Shown: positions 1 through 32,422 of the stretch, piece by piece
Position numbering within the stretch: the stretch's first letter is position 1
Layout: every line of letters begins with the position of its first letter
NCBI RefSeq assembly: GCF_034702125.1
Contig: NC_085868.1
Span: forward strand, 21,294,841-21,358,840
DNA from: Engraulis encrasicolus
Lineage: Eukaryota > Chordata > Actinopteri > Clupeiformes > Engraulidae
Length of the DNA: 64,000 nt
Direction: 5' to 3'
Made by a program: the position numbers and the translations under genes
The notes under the pieces: model-generated
Databases searched by the model: none
Seen by the model: only the letters and a program-made list of their open reading frames with translations
What the model was told of the DNA's origin: nothing

Positions 1-1358
1 GATTTCCCTTTCACAGTTATCATAACAAATCTCCTCTTCCTGTTACCAGTCTTAAGTATTTAGTTATTTAGCTTTTTACAAGGTTAATGAAATGACTTTG
101 TGAGCACATCCAGCAAGGATGAATCAGTTTCCAGCCACCTGGCCTGACATGCGAGCCTGGGCCTGACCATACTAGCTGTGACACTGCACAAAGTCTTGCT
201 TCTCATTTAGTCTGGCCAGCCAAACCCAAATTCTTCCATATGCTATGAGAGAAGCTACAATTGCAGACATCTCAAGGTTCAAAAAATAATTTATCCTAAT
301 TTTTCTTACTAGAGAAATCAGCTCGCTCTCTGTCAAGCAGTCGCCCTGAATGAAATCTCGTTCTCAACACAGCACTCGCTTTGAATAGACACCCTCGCAC
401 AGGTTGCACAACCACGCAGCATCTCCTTCTCTCTCTGTCTTTTACCCGTCCAGCGCCATCTATTTGAAGTATTCTATGCATGACGCACACGTCATCATCT
501 TGTCGGTACACTCTCACTCGCATTGTAAAAAAAAATCTGGGATGTTTTATCTGACTTGCCGGCACCAGTGAGCAATAAGCACCAGTGAGCACCATTAGCA
601 ATATCAGGCAGACTCCCTGAACATCAGGGAGACTTGGGGGACGTCTGCAATTGATCAAACCACCAATGCCTTGCTTGTCTGTTAACTGAACTGGTGCATC
701 ATTGCCTTGAATATTCTCTACTACGACTTTTTGAAACACTACATTTTCATTGGGATTCCTTTAGGTGACTGAAGTGGTTTAGATAGCTCCGTTAGACAGA
801 TCAGTCTAGAAGAGACTGACAGCCAGGCTAGCCAGGTTACTGACATGCGCTCCTTTCCCCAGTCACATGACGCTTGTGTGGAACCCTGCCCTCGTCAGTG
901 TTGACATCAATGTTGACTTCAGATGCTCTCCTCACTCACCTTGTCAGTCACAGATAAGCCTTTACTACTCACTTACCTGCGATAGATAAAGCACTTAGGT
1001 ACCATAGCATGTTGTGGATAAAGCATTACATAGAGTCTATTTCAACTAATGACATGTGGCTCCTCTCTCCCTCGTTCACTCTTTCTTTCTTTCTTCTTCT
1101 CTCTCTCACCACCCAACCCCTTTCCCTGCTCTTCTTTTTTTTTATCACTTTCTGCTCTCTGTCTCTCTCTCTCTCTCTCTTTCCCCCTCCCATCTCTCTC
1201 TCTTTCTCCCTCCCTCTCCTTCTCTCTTTCCCCCTCCCCCCTCTCTCTTTCCCCCCCTCTTTTTCTATCCATCTCTCTTCCCCCTCTCTCTTTCCCCCTC
1301 CCTCCCTCTCTCTCGGTCTCTCTCTCTCTCTCCCTCTCTCCGTCTCTCTGCTCTGCAG
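1..1358. other. No gene seen; upstream intron of plcd4
   Basis: I see no supportable exon here. Positions 1071-1350 are an almost pure CT/T tract that runs into the polypyrimidine tract and CAG acceptor of the first plcd4 exon in the window. The missing N-terminal PLC residues (start codon and first half of the PH domain, roughly 60 codons by comparison with mammalian PLCD4) are not encoded here, so this is probably intron. Confidence 0.6.
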
Positions 1359-22618
<21,260 letters not shown>

Positions 22619-24403
22619 GCCATTTTCTCCTTTTAACAACAAAATGGCAACACAAAAGAACAATTCTGCCCGAGATGAAGGATTTTGACATGGATAACTA
22701 ACGGACTGTGAGGAACTGGATACTGAACAGACAATTAAAATCTTCCACATCATTATGAACAGAATGTTTATAAAGAATAATTACGCCAAAGTTTTTCTTT
22801 TTCTTTTTGTTTTGTTTTGTAGCTCTTAAATAACAGATGTGTGGTTTTGCTTTCAAAAAACTTCCTTGTTTATTTCAATTGACCAGATGTTTATACCGGT
22901 GTAATGTGTGCCTGGAACTGCCCATTGCTATTAGTGGCCCAGGGGTTGACCATAAGTTAGTAAATCAATTACCCTTTAAAGACCATAACTTAGTCAGTAC
23001 ATATCTTAAAAGGTTTAAACTACATCATGATGACAAACATAGGTTTTTGACAAAAAAAATATATAGTATAGTAATAAAACGACTAATAACATCAGTATAA
23101 GGGTGTGCATGTAGTGTAATATAACTGTGTGAATTCCATACATAGGAGACATAGTCTGAAGTTATGAAAGCAACTGTGTAGCCTGTTTTATAGTCAGCTC
23201 AGAGCAACACTACAACCCTTTGAGGAGGAAGTATCCCCCCCCCCCCTAATTACATACCGGTACATATAATGACCATACTCCTCAAAAAAAGGTTGAAATG
23301 CAGTAATGTTTGCATCATCATGTCAGCAGTTTATCCACTTGTAGCGCGACACAATGCATTTCTGAATTTGCTTTGCTGTCCTCTATTGACTTCAAGACTA
23401 CTCGGCCACCACTTTTTGCTTTTCGACTGGGTACGACAAAGCTCAATCGAAGAGCAAAAAGTGGCGGCCGAGTCGTGCTGTGTCGAACTGCAGGCCTACC
23501 AGAAAACCTGCAGTGGAAAATGGAGTGGAGGCAAAAGTGCTTTAAGCTTCTGTGACAATGGAGCCCAGTTGAAAATGTAAACTCACTGCAGTACTCATCT
23601 GCCGCCTTGTGTTGTTGCTGCATGCTTTATATTGAATTTGAATAAGAACACTGAATTTTCCTTGTCCAGAATAACATATCCTATAGTCTTCAAAAACGCC
23701 TGAATTACCAATGATCTTCTAGCATCAAGTACCCAGTGCTCATCACACAGAACTTATTTTATATGTAATGTACAAAAGAAAATATTGCTGCTTGTTTTAA
23801 TAGCATTATATTTTTATATTTGCACCGTCGTTTCCATTGCACATGGTAACATGATGGTGCTTTAGTTTTTGTAGCGCTCAATTGATCTTGCATTAATGAT
23901 GTATGTGTATATATGTATGTAGGTATTCAGATGATCTAGTTACTGTATTTGCTACACCAGCCCCTTAATAAAGCCTTTGAAAGAGTACTGGGATTTTTTT
24001 TTAAAGTTACTACAGTTTTTCTTGAATGTTTTCACAATTTCTGGTACTCCACACACAATTCTGAAAACACCTCACCCATTTCCCAACTCCCCCAACCAAT
24101 GTCACTGAACTACAAGCACAATTCCTTCTTTGCACTCAAATGTCAGTCCTACAACACATTTTCCCCAAAACAATACCCACAAGTCTCTGGATTTGGACAC
24201 AATTTTCACCTGCCAGGGGGCCCCCGATCAGCCAAAAGTGAAAATTTGAGAAAAAAAATTGGGACTAGATGCAATATTGAAAAAAAAAACCATTGGTTGT
24301 GTTGAGTACAGTTGAGGTTTGGGGTGCGCACAGCAATTTAGCCTAGGGGAAAAACTAATTTCATCATATGCATGTGTAGCAGTGGATAGTGTAACATTAA
24401 AAT
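22619..24403 (+). other. plcd4 3' UTR and flank
   Basis: Sequence after the TGA. AT-rich, with no ORF of note. A poly(A) signal AATAAA is at 23967-23972 and a weaker AATAAA at 23072-23077; either could end the transcript. From about 24000 the sequence is unremarkable intergenic DNA. Confidence 0.6.
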
Positions 24404-24942
24404 TAAATATAGCTGCAAGCAGCAATGCGGGGCCAAGCAGTAAACTTGCCAAAGTCGCCATGGCAACAGAAGGAACTGCAGCGCCCCCTTTGGCCCAAAT
24501 CTCGCCAATGTTGGGGTGCATTCCTTGGAGGGGAAAATGGGGAGAGAGACGGGGAGGGTTGGCAAAGGACCTGGGCTGGGAATCAAACCCGGGTGAGCCG
24601 CATGATAGACCAGTGCCCTACCGATTGGCCATGGCAGGGCCTGTGCTGCCCTTGATTTATATTGAGTAACACATTTCCATTTCCTCTCAAATTAGTCTAT
24701 AAAATATCAGCAAGTAATTTCTATACTTGAGAGGCTTGCTTTTAGCACAGCAATTATAATCCTATGTGATCATTCTATTTAGTAAAATTGTTTATATGAC
24801 ATACAATATTATGGAAAAGAATCAGGAGCCCACTGAAAATAGATATGTCCTTGAAATCCTAAACATAAGAATCCTATAGGCTGCAATGCAATGTTGCCCA
24901 GCCTTTTGAGACTGTTCTGAGGAATTGGTGTACATAGAAGTA

Positions 24943-25009
<67 letters not shown>

Positions 25010-26145
25010 TGTGTGAAAGACAGAGGAGCCGAGAGAACAACAATGCTCTCTCTCTCTCTCTCTCTCTCCCTCCCTCCTTCCCTCTCTCTCCCTCTCCCTC
25101 TGTCTGTGTGTGTGGGGGGTGGGGGGGTGGGTATGCAAGGGCTGGGGCAGTGGGGTTTTGGTTGACACAAGAGCAATAGCAGAACTACGCACACACCTAA
25201 GCTCTTGTCTCTTGTTTGTCCAGAGACCCCCTGCCGAGAATGGTGTCAGTGAACGTGCGCAGGTGCCGTTGGCAAAGGGGACAGAGACATGAGAACAATC
25301 CCTCCATTCTTTCCACAATTTTGAATGGCTGCTGTGAGCTGATAGTTTTCTCAATCGTTACGAAAATCCATACCTGGGTGCAACATAGTGTGAAGATGAC
25401 CTGTGTACCAATATTTTGAAAATTGGGAGTACGGTTCAAAAGCTACAGGCAAAAATGTAGCTAAAATTTTGACCTGCTGGTGGCGCTACAGAGTTTGAGC
25501 TGGGGATCTGATTTTTTTGTGGTAGGTCATGGGATGGACTACTATGTGTGTAAAAAATCCCAGCCTAATTCGACAAACGGTTGCTGAGATATGACCTCAC
25601 TTCCTGTTTTGCCACTTTTACGACAATTTTGATTGGCTGTCACGGCTAAACGATTCAAAATATCCAATATTTCTTGAGACCCCATGTGTAGCTCAGTCCA
25701 GAGATACTATATACCGAGTTTCGGGCAAATTGGTCAAACATTGCGGGAAAAATAGCATTTTTATTGAATTTCACAAAATTCTAATTTGCGGGAAAACTAT
25801 ACACGCAGGGTACAATATCATCACTAGTTCTCGGATTTGTCCTGGGCCAAGGATTCCAGGGATACAAAGTTTTTGAAAATTGGACCAGCGGTTCAAAAGT
25901 TACAAGCAGAAATGTACCTGCAACTTTGACCTGCTGGTGGCGCTAGAGCGTTGGGGCTGGGGACCTATAAATCACTGCGGGTAATGTTGATGCTGCCTCG
26001 AATATGTGTGCCAATTTTCATAACTTTCCTATGTACGGTTCTATGGGCTGCCATAGACTTGCAGAGGGAGAAGAATTTTGACTGGAGTCAATGAGGGAAC
26101 TAAAACACTAGGGGCCTTCGCCAGCTTCGCTGCTTGGCCCCTAAA
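24404..26145. mobile_element. Long interspersed element with short inverted ends, SINE and SSR nested
   Basis: GGGGCCAAGCAG near 24429 is inverted as CTGCTTGGCCCC at about 26129-26140. The interior holds a minus-strand tRNA-SINE (about 24530-24657), (TG)n at 24943-25007, CT/GTGGGG sequence and two related blocks containing CCTGCTGGTGGCGCTA near 25472 and 25931. No coding sequence. Superfamily not recognised. Confidence 0.5.
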
Positions 26146-26225
26146 TAGGCAACATGTGGGGGACCACCATTCTTCCTCCCCAAAACCCAAGCTGTTTTGA
26201 GTAAAAACAGAACTTAATTGATTAT

Positions 26226-27372
26226 TGTCAAGTTGTTCCAGTTTTGCTTGGATTTTTCGGTTTGATTATTTTGATTTGTGCAATTTCCCCAACTTGAATA
26301 AAGGAAGTGACTTCTGGTGGAGTTTTGAAGGTACACTGGATTCCACTCAAAGGACTGGACAAGACAAGAGTTGTTTCCTTTTTGACTTTTTCTTTTCTTT
26401 TCTTTTTATTTAAGTTCAGGCCACAAGTTCATTTAGTTGAGTTTGTTGGCAGGAAGAACAATTCATGGCAGTAGTAGGTCAGCCCTTTAGGTAAAAAACC
26501 TAAGGGTAAACAGTAGACAAGACAAAAGAACAAGGTTAGCATAGTTAGCACGCACTGCTCATGTGCAAAATACAATTCTGTGCAAGTAGGCCATCATTAA
26601 TATGAAATGTGCAAATATGCTTGTATTCCAAATATACTAAAATAAACTTTGCAGTATGTCAACACTAAATCCAGATTAAAAGAACAGCAATATGAATTTA
26701 AGATGTTGTAAGAAAGCTACAAAAGAGAAGACATTTGATTTACCTGAGACTGACATTTTTTTAACTTAATCAACTGTACTATAATCTATCGATCCCACTA
26801 CACGGCTGATTTGGCTGTGTGGCTTAAACAATCCACAGCCACTGCGCTGCGAGCACAATAAACAGAACAAACGTGTGCCTGGCCGTTTAAGCTGACATTT
26901 ACATTTCGCATTAAACAATAACACAACAATTGTTGCAAACACATGCGCAAGCATCGGACACTACATCAAACAAACTGAAGGCAACTGAGCGCAAGTTCAC
27001 TAAACATCTCAAATACAGACAAACAATCTCTTACCGGTTGCCTCTCCAGTTTCCAGAGTCACGTATGCACAATATCTTTCCAAATTGTTGGCCCAAGCAC
27101 AGCAACTTTATGCCTGTGCTTCTCAGCAGGGTTTCCTGAAACTGAGCTGAAGAGCCTAATTAAAACCACCTGTGCTTAGCTTTGCTGCACAGGACAAATC
27201 AGCTCAAACGCGGGCAGCTGACGCTGATCAGCCAACTCTAGCTGCTTCAACTTATCAGCTGACTCGCGATTGATGCAGCTTAAACATCACCCATTTTTTT
27301 CTATTTTTCCCCGGTGTATTTTCTTAGTGGAATTTAAAAGCAAAACACATACAAACCCAGTTTGACTTAACA
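26226..27372 (-). repeat. 3' LTR of BEL/Pao element
   Basis: 1147 bp, near-identical to 30507-31652. It is the downstream LTR relative to the minus-strand ORF, which stops about 45 bp before it. Confidence 0.9.
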
Positions 27373-27417
27373 CCTCCCACTCGACCTTGTCAGTAGATCT
27401 ACTGATAAGGTCGTTAC

Positions 27418-30369
27418 TTACAAGTCAAACACAAATAAACATGAGTCCTTTGAGGTGTGGAGGGCAGCAGCTTGGATTGCCTCCTTCCACTCGTCAGTCT
27501 TGGGCTTCCTTGAGCCCACAGCGCTCACCAGCGGGCCGCAGCAGCTCCGGACAATCTTCCTGCTCACAGGCCTCTCAAGTCTCTGATGCGGTGGTTGAGG
27601 ATTTGGTGCCCTCTTGTGTTGAATGGGAAGTTCTGCCACCACTTCTTTCCTATTCCTCCGAGATGTCACTTGATTTAGTTTCCTCCCACTTTGGTCTGTT
27701 AAGGATTTGACTGCAGACCCTCCTGGCTCACGTACTGGTCTCCAGACTTGGCCGTTGCCGGGTACTTTTACTTTCTGGAGGTTTGTGAACTCAATGGGAC
27801 CTTGACATTCCTGCTTCGAATGAATCTTCCTCATCTTTGAGGGGGAGTTGGAGGAGATGGCAAGAAGCTCACCTTCATCAGCGTAGCTGCGGTAACGCAT
27901 CTTCCTGCGGTGGCCAGATTCTTTGAGAGACTCCTGCCTCCCACTTTGCCCAGAGACGTCCAGGGATCTGGGATGAGGCCTTCTGGATTTGGGGATGTGC
28001 TCCATGTTGATGGTAGCCCTCATGGACCTGGCAAAGTGTGTGCCTGATGTGTGGGCTGATATTGTAACATCTTCAAACAGGTCTGGATGGGCGCCTCCCA
28101 CCATCTTCCCTAACGGCCCATCCCAGAGCACAAGATCCTCAACAACTCTGATTGGCTGCGGCGCCAGCTTGCCCTCTCTATGGCTTATCAGCAAGTCAAT
28201 CTTCTTTGGTCTTGTAAGCTCACTTATGGGTACATCAGGAAAAAATCGTTGGAGTTGTTGTGCCGTCACATGGTTGTGGATGTCTGCGATGTCATCCAGC
28301 CCGTAGCACACCAGCTCATGGGATCGCAGTCCACCGTTTGGGGTCCTCACACGGATTTTCAACAGGTATCTTCTGGTCTTCACGCGGGCCTTCATCCCTC
28401 CAACACCATGGACAACGAGGGTCATCTCTTCACTTTGAAGATTTAGCCTTCTCGCTGCCTTGTGGGTGATGTAGTTGGTATCTGAAGCTAGGTCAACCAG
28501 GGTGCCAACCTGTTGCCCAGTGTTTACAGTCACTTGAAGCAGCATCATAATGACAGGAAGCTCTTGCAGTCCATGTTGAACGAGGAGGTTTGAGGGCTGA
28601 CTCACTGTGTTGAGTGTTCTTGAAGCGGAATTGGAAAATACATGTCTGCATTGTCTTGCCAGTTCTGTGGGGAGCTTGCTGAGGAACTCCTCTTGGTCAG
28701 CGGTGTACCCACTCCCCTCAGTCTTGGGGTGTTCACTACTCACTGCAGTGGTTGTTCTTGCAGCAGCATTGGAGCACAGGTAATAATGGTGCTCAAGCTC
28801 ATCTCTGCAGTCCGGGTGTTTGCACAGGAAAGTTCTCTTGCAAAATGCTGGTTCGTCATGAACGTCAAGGCATCTCTCGCATGCCCCCATCTCCTTGACA
28901 GCAGTGTTCTTCTCTGCAGGTGTCAGACTACGGAACTGCCTACAGAAGTACAGTTTTTGTCTGTGTCTTGAGTCACCGCAGACCACGCATCCAGCTGGCG
29001 GATCATCGGACTTGGTGGCTCTGGTCCTTCCATGCCATGGTCCAGATCTGTCTTGCCTTTTTGGTTCCTCTTCCTTCAGGTGGTCAAGCTGCTCATAGAT
29101 AGCCTCCTGCTCTTTGAGGAAGGCCAGCAAGCAGTCAAACCGGTTGGTTGAGGACACAGCATTCCGTTTATCTGCTGCATGAGTCAGCCACTCTTTCTGC
29201 AGGGTTTCAGGGAGCTTGCCTTCAATGGACCTAGTGACCAAGGGGTTTTTGATTGCACCCGTGTCTCCAAGGTCACTTAGGTCCTGTAGCGCTTTCTCAA
29301 CTGTTTGAATTAATTCCACAATTTCACGTGGTTGGTGGCTCTTCACTGCTGGTATTCTTTGCACCTCCTCCACAATTTCTATGGCAATGGTGGTTCGGTT
29401 GCCGAAGCGGTTTTCCAGGACGCGGAAGATGTCGTCAGCCTCTTGGTAGCTTGTGAGCCTCAGGTCCTGGGTGATCCTTTCCTCCAGGCTATCAAGTAGC
29501 TGAAACTTTTTCACTTCTTTGGAACCTGAAGGCTCACCTTGCTTCTGAAGGGCTTCCCAGTCTTTCCTCCACCTATGGAAATCTCGTTTGTTTCCGGAAA
29601 ATTTTGGGAGTGTGGTTGGTTTGAGTCGGATGGCAGGCACGAGTGGAGCGTGAGAGACAGGGGTGGGTTGTCGCTTCTCCTCCTTCAGTTTCTCAGCAAT
29701 GAAGTCTGCCTTCCCGGCTGTGAGTGCGGGGATCCTTTGGATGAGGTCGCTCAGGCGGTCCAGAATGTTTTGCTTTTGACCAGGTGGGACCCATCGCTTC
29801 CACCGTTCGAAAGCCTCCCTCGCCGCTTCGGTCAGGTCTCGGAAGTGGGCCAGCAGGAATTCGTAGCCCTCTAGGCTGTTGTTGGGGTCTACTGTGCCTG
29901 TGCGTTTGCCCTCCCCCTCGGCCACTTGGAGCGCGGTGAGAATTTCTTTTTCGCCGTAGTCGGACCACAGCACATCTTGGAGTAGACCTTTCAGTTGGTT
30001 CAACCGCTCCTCACACTCACCAGCGGTCTTTGTGAGGTCAGCCCTTTGATCTTGTGGTAACTCCCCCTCCTCTTCCTCCAGATCTTCGAGGAGTTTGGCT
30101 TCCACATCATCGTTGGCCTCCCAGACCCTTTCTGCCGCCTTTGAGAGCGTGTTGAATGCTTCTTCTAGCTCTACAGCTGGCTTGTCCCTGTAGGTCCTCT
30201 GCAGTGTGTTTGCCAGCCGGGTGAAAGTTCTTTTTGCCACGGCCCGATCCTTCTTGAGCTCATCGGCAGACATTTCTCCCGCTGTAGACTGTGGCTCACT
30301 GGCAGGGTAAGTGTTTGTCGTTGTGTGCACTTCTGTGTCGGTCTTGCGCTTTCTTGCCTTTCTCCGCAT
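27418..30369 (-). CDS. BEL/Pao gag-protease polyprotein
   Basis: Uninterrupted ORF. I start it at the first ATG (30369, MRRKARKRK); upstream in-frame codons extend to a TTG at 30378. About 983 residues. Order: basic N-terminus; acidic coiled-coil-rich gag; central region with LPKFSGNKRDFHRW, typical of the DUF1759 gag region of BEL/Pao; a Cys/His-rich section (CVVCGDSRHRQ, then CERCLDV...CKRTFLCKHPDC); and a retroviral-type aspartic protease region of DUF1758 type in which the active-site area reads LVDLASDTNYI instead of the usual D-S/T-G. The Arg/Ser-rich C-terminal part has no recognised domain and may be what remains after deletion of pol. It is an element gene, not a host gene. Confidence 0.85.
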   Translation of the reverse strand: MRRKARKRKTDTEVHTTTNTYPASEPQSTAGEMSADELKKDRAVAKRTFTRLANTLQRTYRDKPAVELEEAFNTLSKAAERVWEANDDVEAKLLEDLEEEEGELPQDQRADLTKTAGECEERLNQLKGLLQDVLWSDYGEKEILTALQVAEGEGKRTGTVDPNNSLEGYEFLLAHFRDLTEAAREAFERWKRWVPPGQKQNILDRLSDLIQRIPALTAGKADFIAEKLKEEKRQPTPVSHAPLVPAIRLKPTTLPKFSGNKRDFHRWRKDWEALQKQGEPSGSKEVKKFQLLDSLEERITQDLRLTSYQEADDIFRVLENRFGNRTTIAIEIVEEVQRIPAVKSHQPREIVELIQTVEKALQDLSDLGDTGAIKNPLVTRSIEGKLPETLQKEWLTHAADKRNAVSSTNRFDCLLAFLKEQEAIYEQLDHLKEEEPKRQDRSGPWHGRTRATKSDDPPAGCVVCGDSRHRQKLYFCRQFRSLTPAEKNTAVKEMGACERCLDVHDEPAFCKRTFLCKHPDCRDELEHHYYLCSNAAARTTTAVSSEHPKTEGSGYTADQEEFLSKLPTELARQCRHVFSNSASRTLNTVSQPSNLLVQHGLQELPVIMMLLQVTVNTGQQVGTLVDLASDTNYITHKAARRLNLQSEEMTLVVHGVGGMKARVKTRRYLLKIRVRTPNGGLRSHELVCYGLDDIADIHNHVTAQQLQRFFPDVPISELTRPKKIDLLISHREGKLAPQPIRVVEDLVLWDGPLGKMVGGAHPDLFEDVTISAHTSGTHFARSMRATINMEHIPKSRRPHPRSLDVSGQSGRQESLKESGHRRKMRYRSYADEGELLAISSNSPSKMRKIHSKQECQGPIEFTNLQKVKVPGNGQVWRPVREPGGSAVKSLTDQSGRKLNQVTSRRNRKEVVAELPIQHKRAPNPQPPHQRLERPVSRKIVRSCCGPLVSAVGSRKPKTDEWKEAIQAAALHTSKDSCLFVFDL

Positions 30370-30506
30370 CGACAGCAAGGCTCCCTAGTTGTCCTCCAGC
30401 TCCTGGCTCAGTGGTTCCCCACGTCCTTGGCTGCTGGATCTCGACGTCCGGGCCTCACGTTGTCGTCAGGATGGCTTCCTTCCAGTTCCAGGTCCCGGTT
30501 TTTTAC

Positions 30507-31652
30507 TGTCAAGTTGTTCCAGTTTTGCTTGGATTTTTCGGTTTGATTATTTTGATTTGTGCAATTTCCCCAACTTGAATAAAGGAAGTGACTTCTGGTG
30601 GAGTTTTGAAGGTACACTGGATTCCACTCAAAGGACTGGACAAGACAAGAGTTGTTTCCTTTTTGACTTTTTCTTTTCTTTTCTTTTTATTTAAGTTCAG
30701 GCCACAAGTTCATTTAGTTGAGTTTGTTGGCAGGAAGAACAATTCATGGCAGTAGTAGGTCAGCCCTTTAGGTAAAAAACCTAAGGGTAAACAGTAGACA
30801 AGACAAAAGAACAAGGTTAGCATAGTTAGCACGCACTGCTCATGTGCAAAATACAATTCTGTGCAAGTAGGCCATCATTAATATGAAATGTGCAAATATG
30901 CTTGTATTCCAAATATACTAAAATAAACTTTGCAGTATGTCAACACTAAATCCAGATTAAAAGAACAGCAATATGAATTTAAGATGTTGTAAGAAAGCTA
31001 CAAAAGAGAAGACATTTGATTTACCTGAGACTGACATTTTTTAACTTAATCAACTGTACTATAATCTATCGATCCCACTACACGGCTGATTTGGCTGTGT
31101 GGCTTAAACAATCCACAGCCACTGCGCTGCGAGCACAATAAACAGAACAAACGTGTGCCTGGCCGTTTAAGCTGACATTTACATTTCGCATTAAACAATA
31201 ACACAACAATTGTTGCAAACACATGCGCAAGCATCGGACACTACATCAAACAAACTGAAGGCAACTGAGCGCAAGTTCACTAAACATCTCAAATACAGAC
31301 AAACAATCTCTTACCGGTTGCCTCTCCAGTTTCCAGAGTCACGTATGCACAATATCTTTCCAAATTGTTGGCCCAAGCACAGCAACTTTATGCCTGTGCT
31401 TCTCAGCAGGGTTTCCTGAAACTGAGCTGAAGAGCCTAATTAAAACCACCTGTGCTTAGCTTTGCTGCACAGGACAAATCAGCTCAAACGCGGGCAGCTG
31501 ACGCTGATCAGCCAACTCTAGCTGCTTCAACTTATCAGCTGACTCGCGATTGATGCAGCTTAAACATCACCCATTTTTTTCTATTTTTCCCCGGTGTATT
31601 TTCTTAGTGGAATTTAAAAGCAAAACACATACAAACCCAGTTTGACTTAACA
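30507..31652 (-). repeat. 5' LTR of BEL/Pao element
   Basis: 1146 bp. Next to it (minus strand) is GTAAAAAACCGGGACC; I could not identify a primer-binding site with confidence. Its outer edge lies 17 bp from the cyp20a1 poly(A) signal. Confidence 0.9.
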
Positions 31653-31668
31653 ATTTTAATAAACAAGT

Positions 31669-31674
31669 TTTATT
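31669..31674 (-). terminator. Poly(A) signal of cyp20a1
   Basis: TTTATT on plus reads AATAAA on minus, about 750 bp after the cyp20a1 stop. The 31675-32422 stretch is AT-rich 3' UTR ending in a GA tract (32236-32400). Confidence 0.5.
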
Positions 31675-32233
31675 CACAAAGGGAGTACAAGCACAGAGGT
31701 ACTATTGACAATACCTCATCTCTTCATTCACATTCAGTCACAATTCAAAAGGTTGGAAGGAATGTCTCTGAACCACTACGCAACACAACTGACCAACAAA
31801 CTGTTTTCAGTCGTTTTCTTAATCATCTCGTGTGTTGACACTGATTACTACACATTTCATTATTTGGGCTCAAACATTTTCATATATGACAACCAGATAG
31901 TATATAAAAAATGTCCACGACATGGCACTGGCTGAAGAGCTGTGGCACTTACGGTGCTGGTTAGGAATTTTAATTTTCATATAATGCAACAATTTTGAAT
32001 TTGAGTCAACAGTCAACAGATAATTCAAACCACTTGCTCTGTACAGAACAGTGTTGTGTTGTATGCAATCTATTCAATAGGTGTCAAACCAGGTCCTTGG
32101 TATAAAATAGCGATGCAAATGTAAAATCTATGTAAAATACCTACGCATGTACACGTAGCTGGCAGTTATCACCACAACGGCAGACTTCATTGGCAGTGAA
32201 GGATATTACGTAATACTTGATGTGCTTCACACA

Positions 32234-32235
<2 letters not shown>

Positions 32236-32290
<55 letters not shown>

Positions 32291-32400
32291 AGAGCTAGAT
32301 ACAGACAGACAGACAGAGATACAGACAGGAGAGCGAGAGAGAGCAAGCGAGAGAGAGAGAGAGATAGAGAGAGAAAGAACTAAAGAAAGAAAGAGAGAGA
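32236..32400. repeat. (GA)n simple repeat
   Basis: AG repeats with ACAG interruptions just downstream of the cyp20a1 stop; part of its 3' UTR on the minus strand. Confidence 0.9.
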
Positions 32401-32422
32401 GGGTGGTGTCCATCTTCTGTGT

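Larger units (their letters stand above)
26226..31652 (-). mobile_element. BEL/Pao-class LTR retrotransposon, gag-protease only
   Basis: Two direct terminal repeats of 1147 and 1146 bp enclose 3134 bp. On the minus strand the LTRs start TGTTAAGTCAAAC and end CAACTTGACA. The one difference I noticed is a single T in a T-run (26756-26762). A purine-rich stretch (GAGTGGGAGGTG, 27373-27384 read on minus) precedes the 3' LTR. The internal region codes one ORF for gag plus protease; reverse transcriptase, RNase H and integrase are absent, so mobility would need proteins from elsewhere. Flanks ATTAT and ATTTT match at 4 of 5 positions. It lies between plcd4 and cyp20a1. Confidence 0.85.

Noticed and set aside
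296..739. 147-codon minus-strand ORF
   Set aside because: No recognisable domain, no splice partners and ordinary composition; likely chance.
30370..30378. Extended start of the BEL/Pao ORF
   Set aside because: The first codon at 30378 is TTG; the first ATG is at 30369 and was used instead.
27387..30578. Several plus-strand ORFs across the BEL/Pao element
   Set aside because: All overlap the long minus-strand gag-protease ORF and lack any family resemblance.
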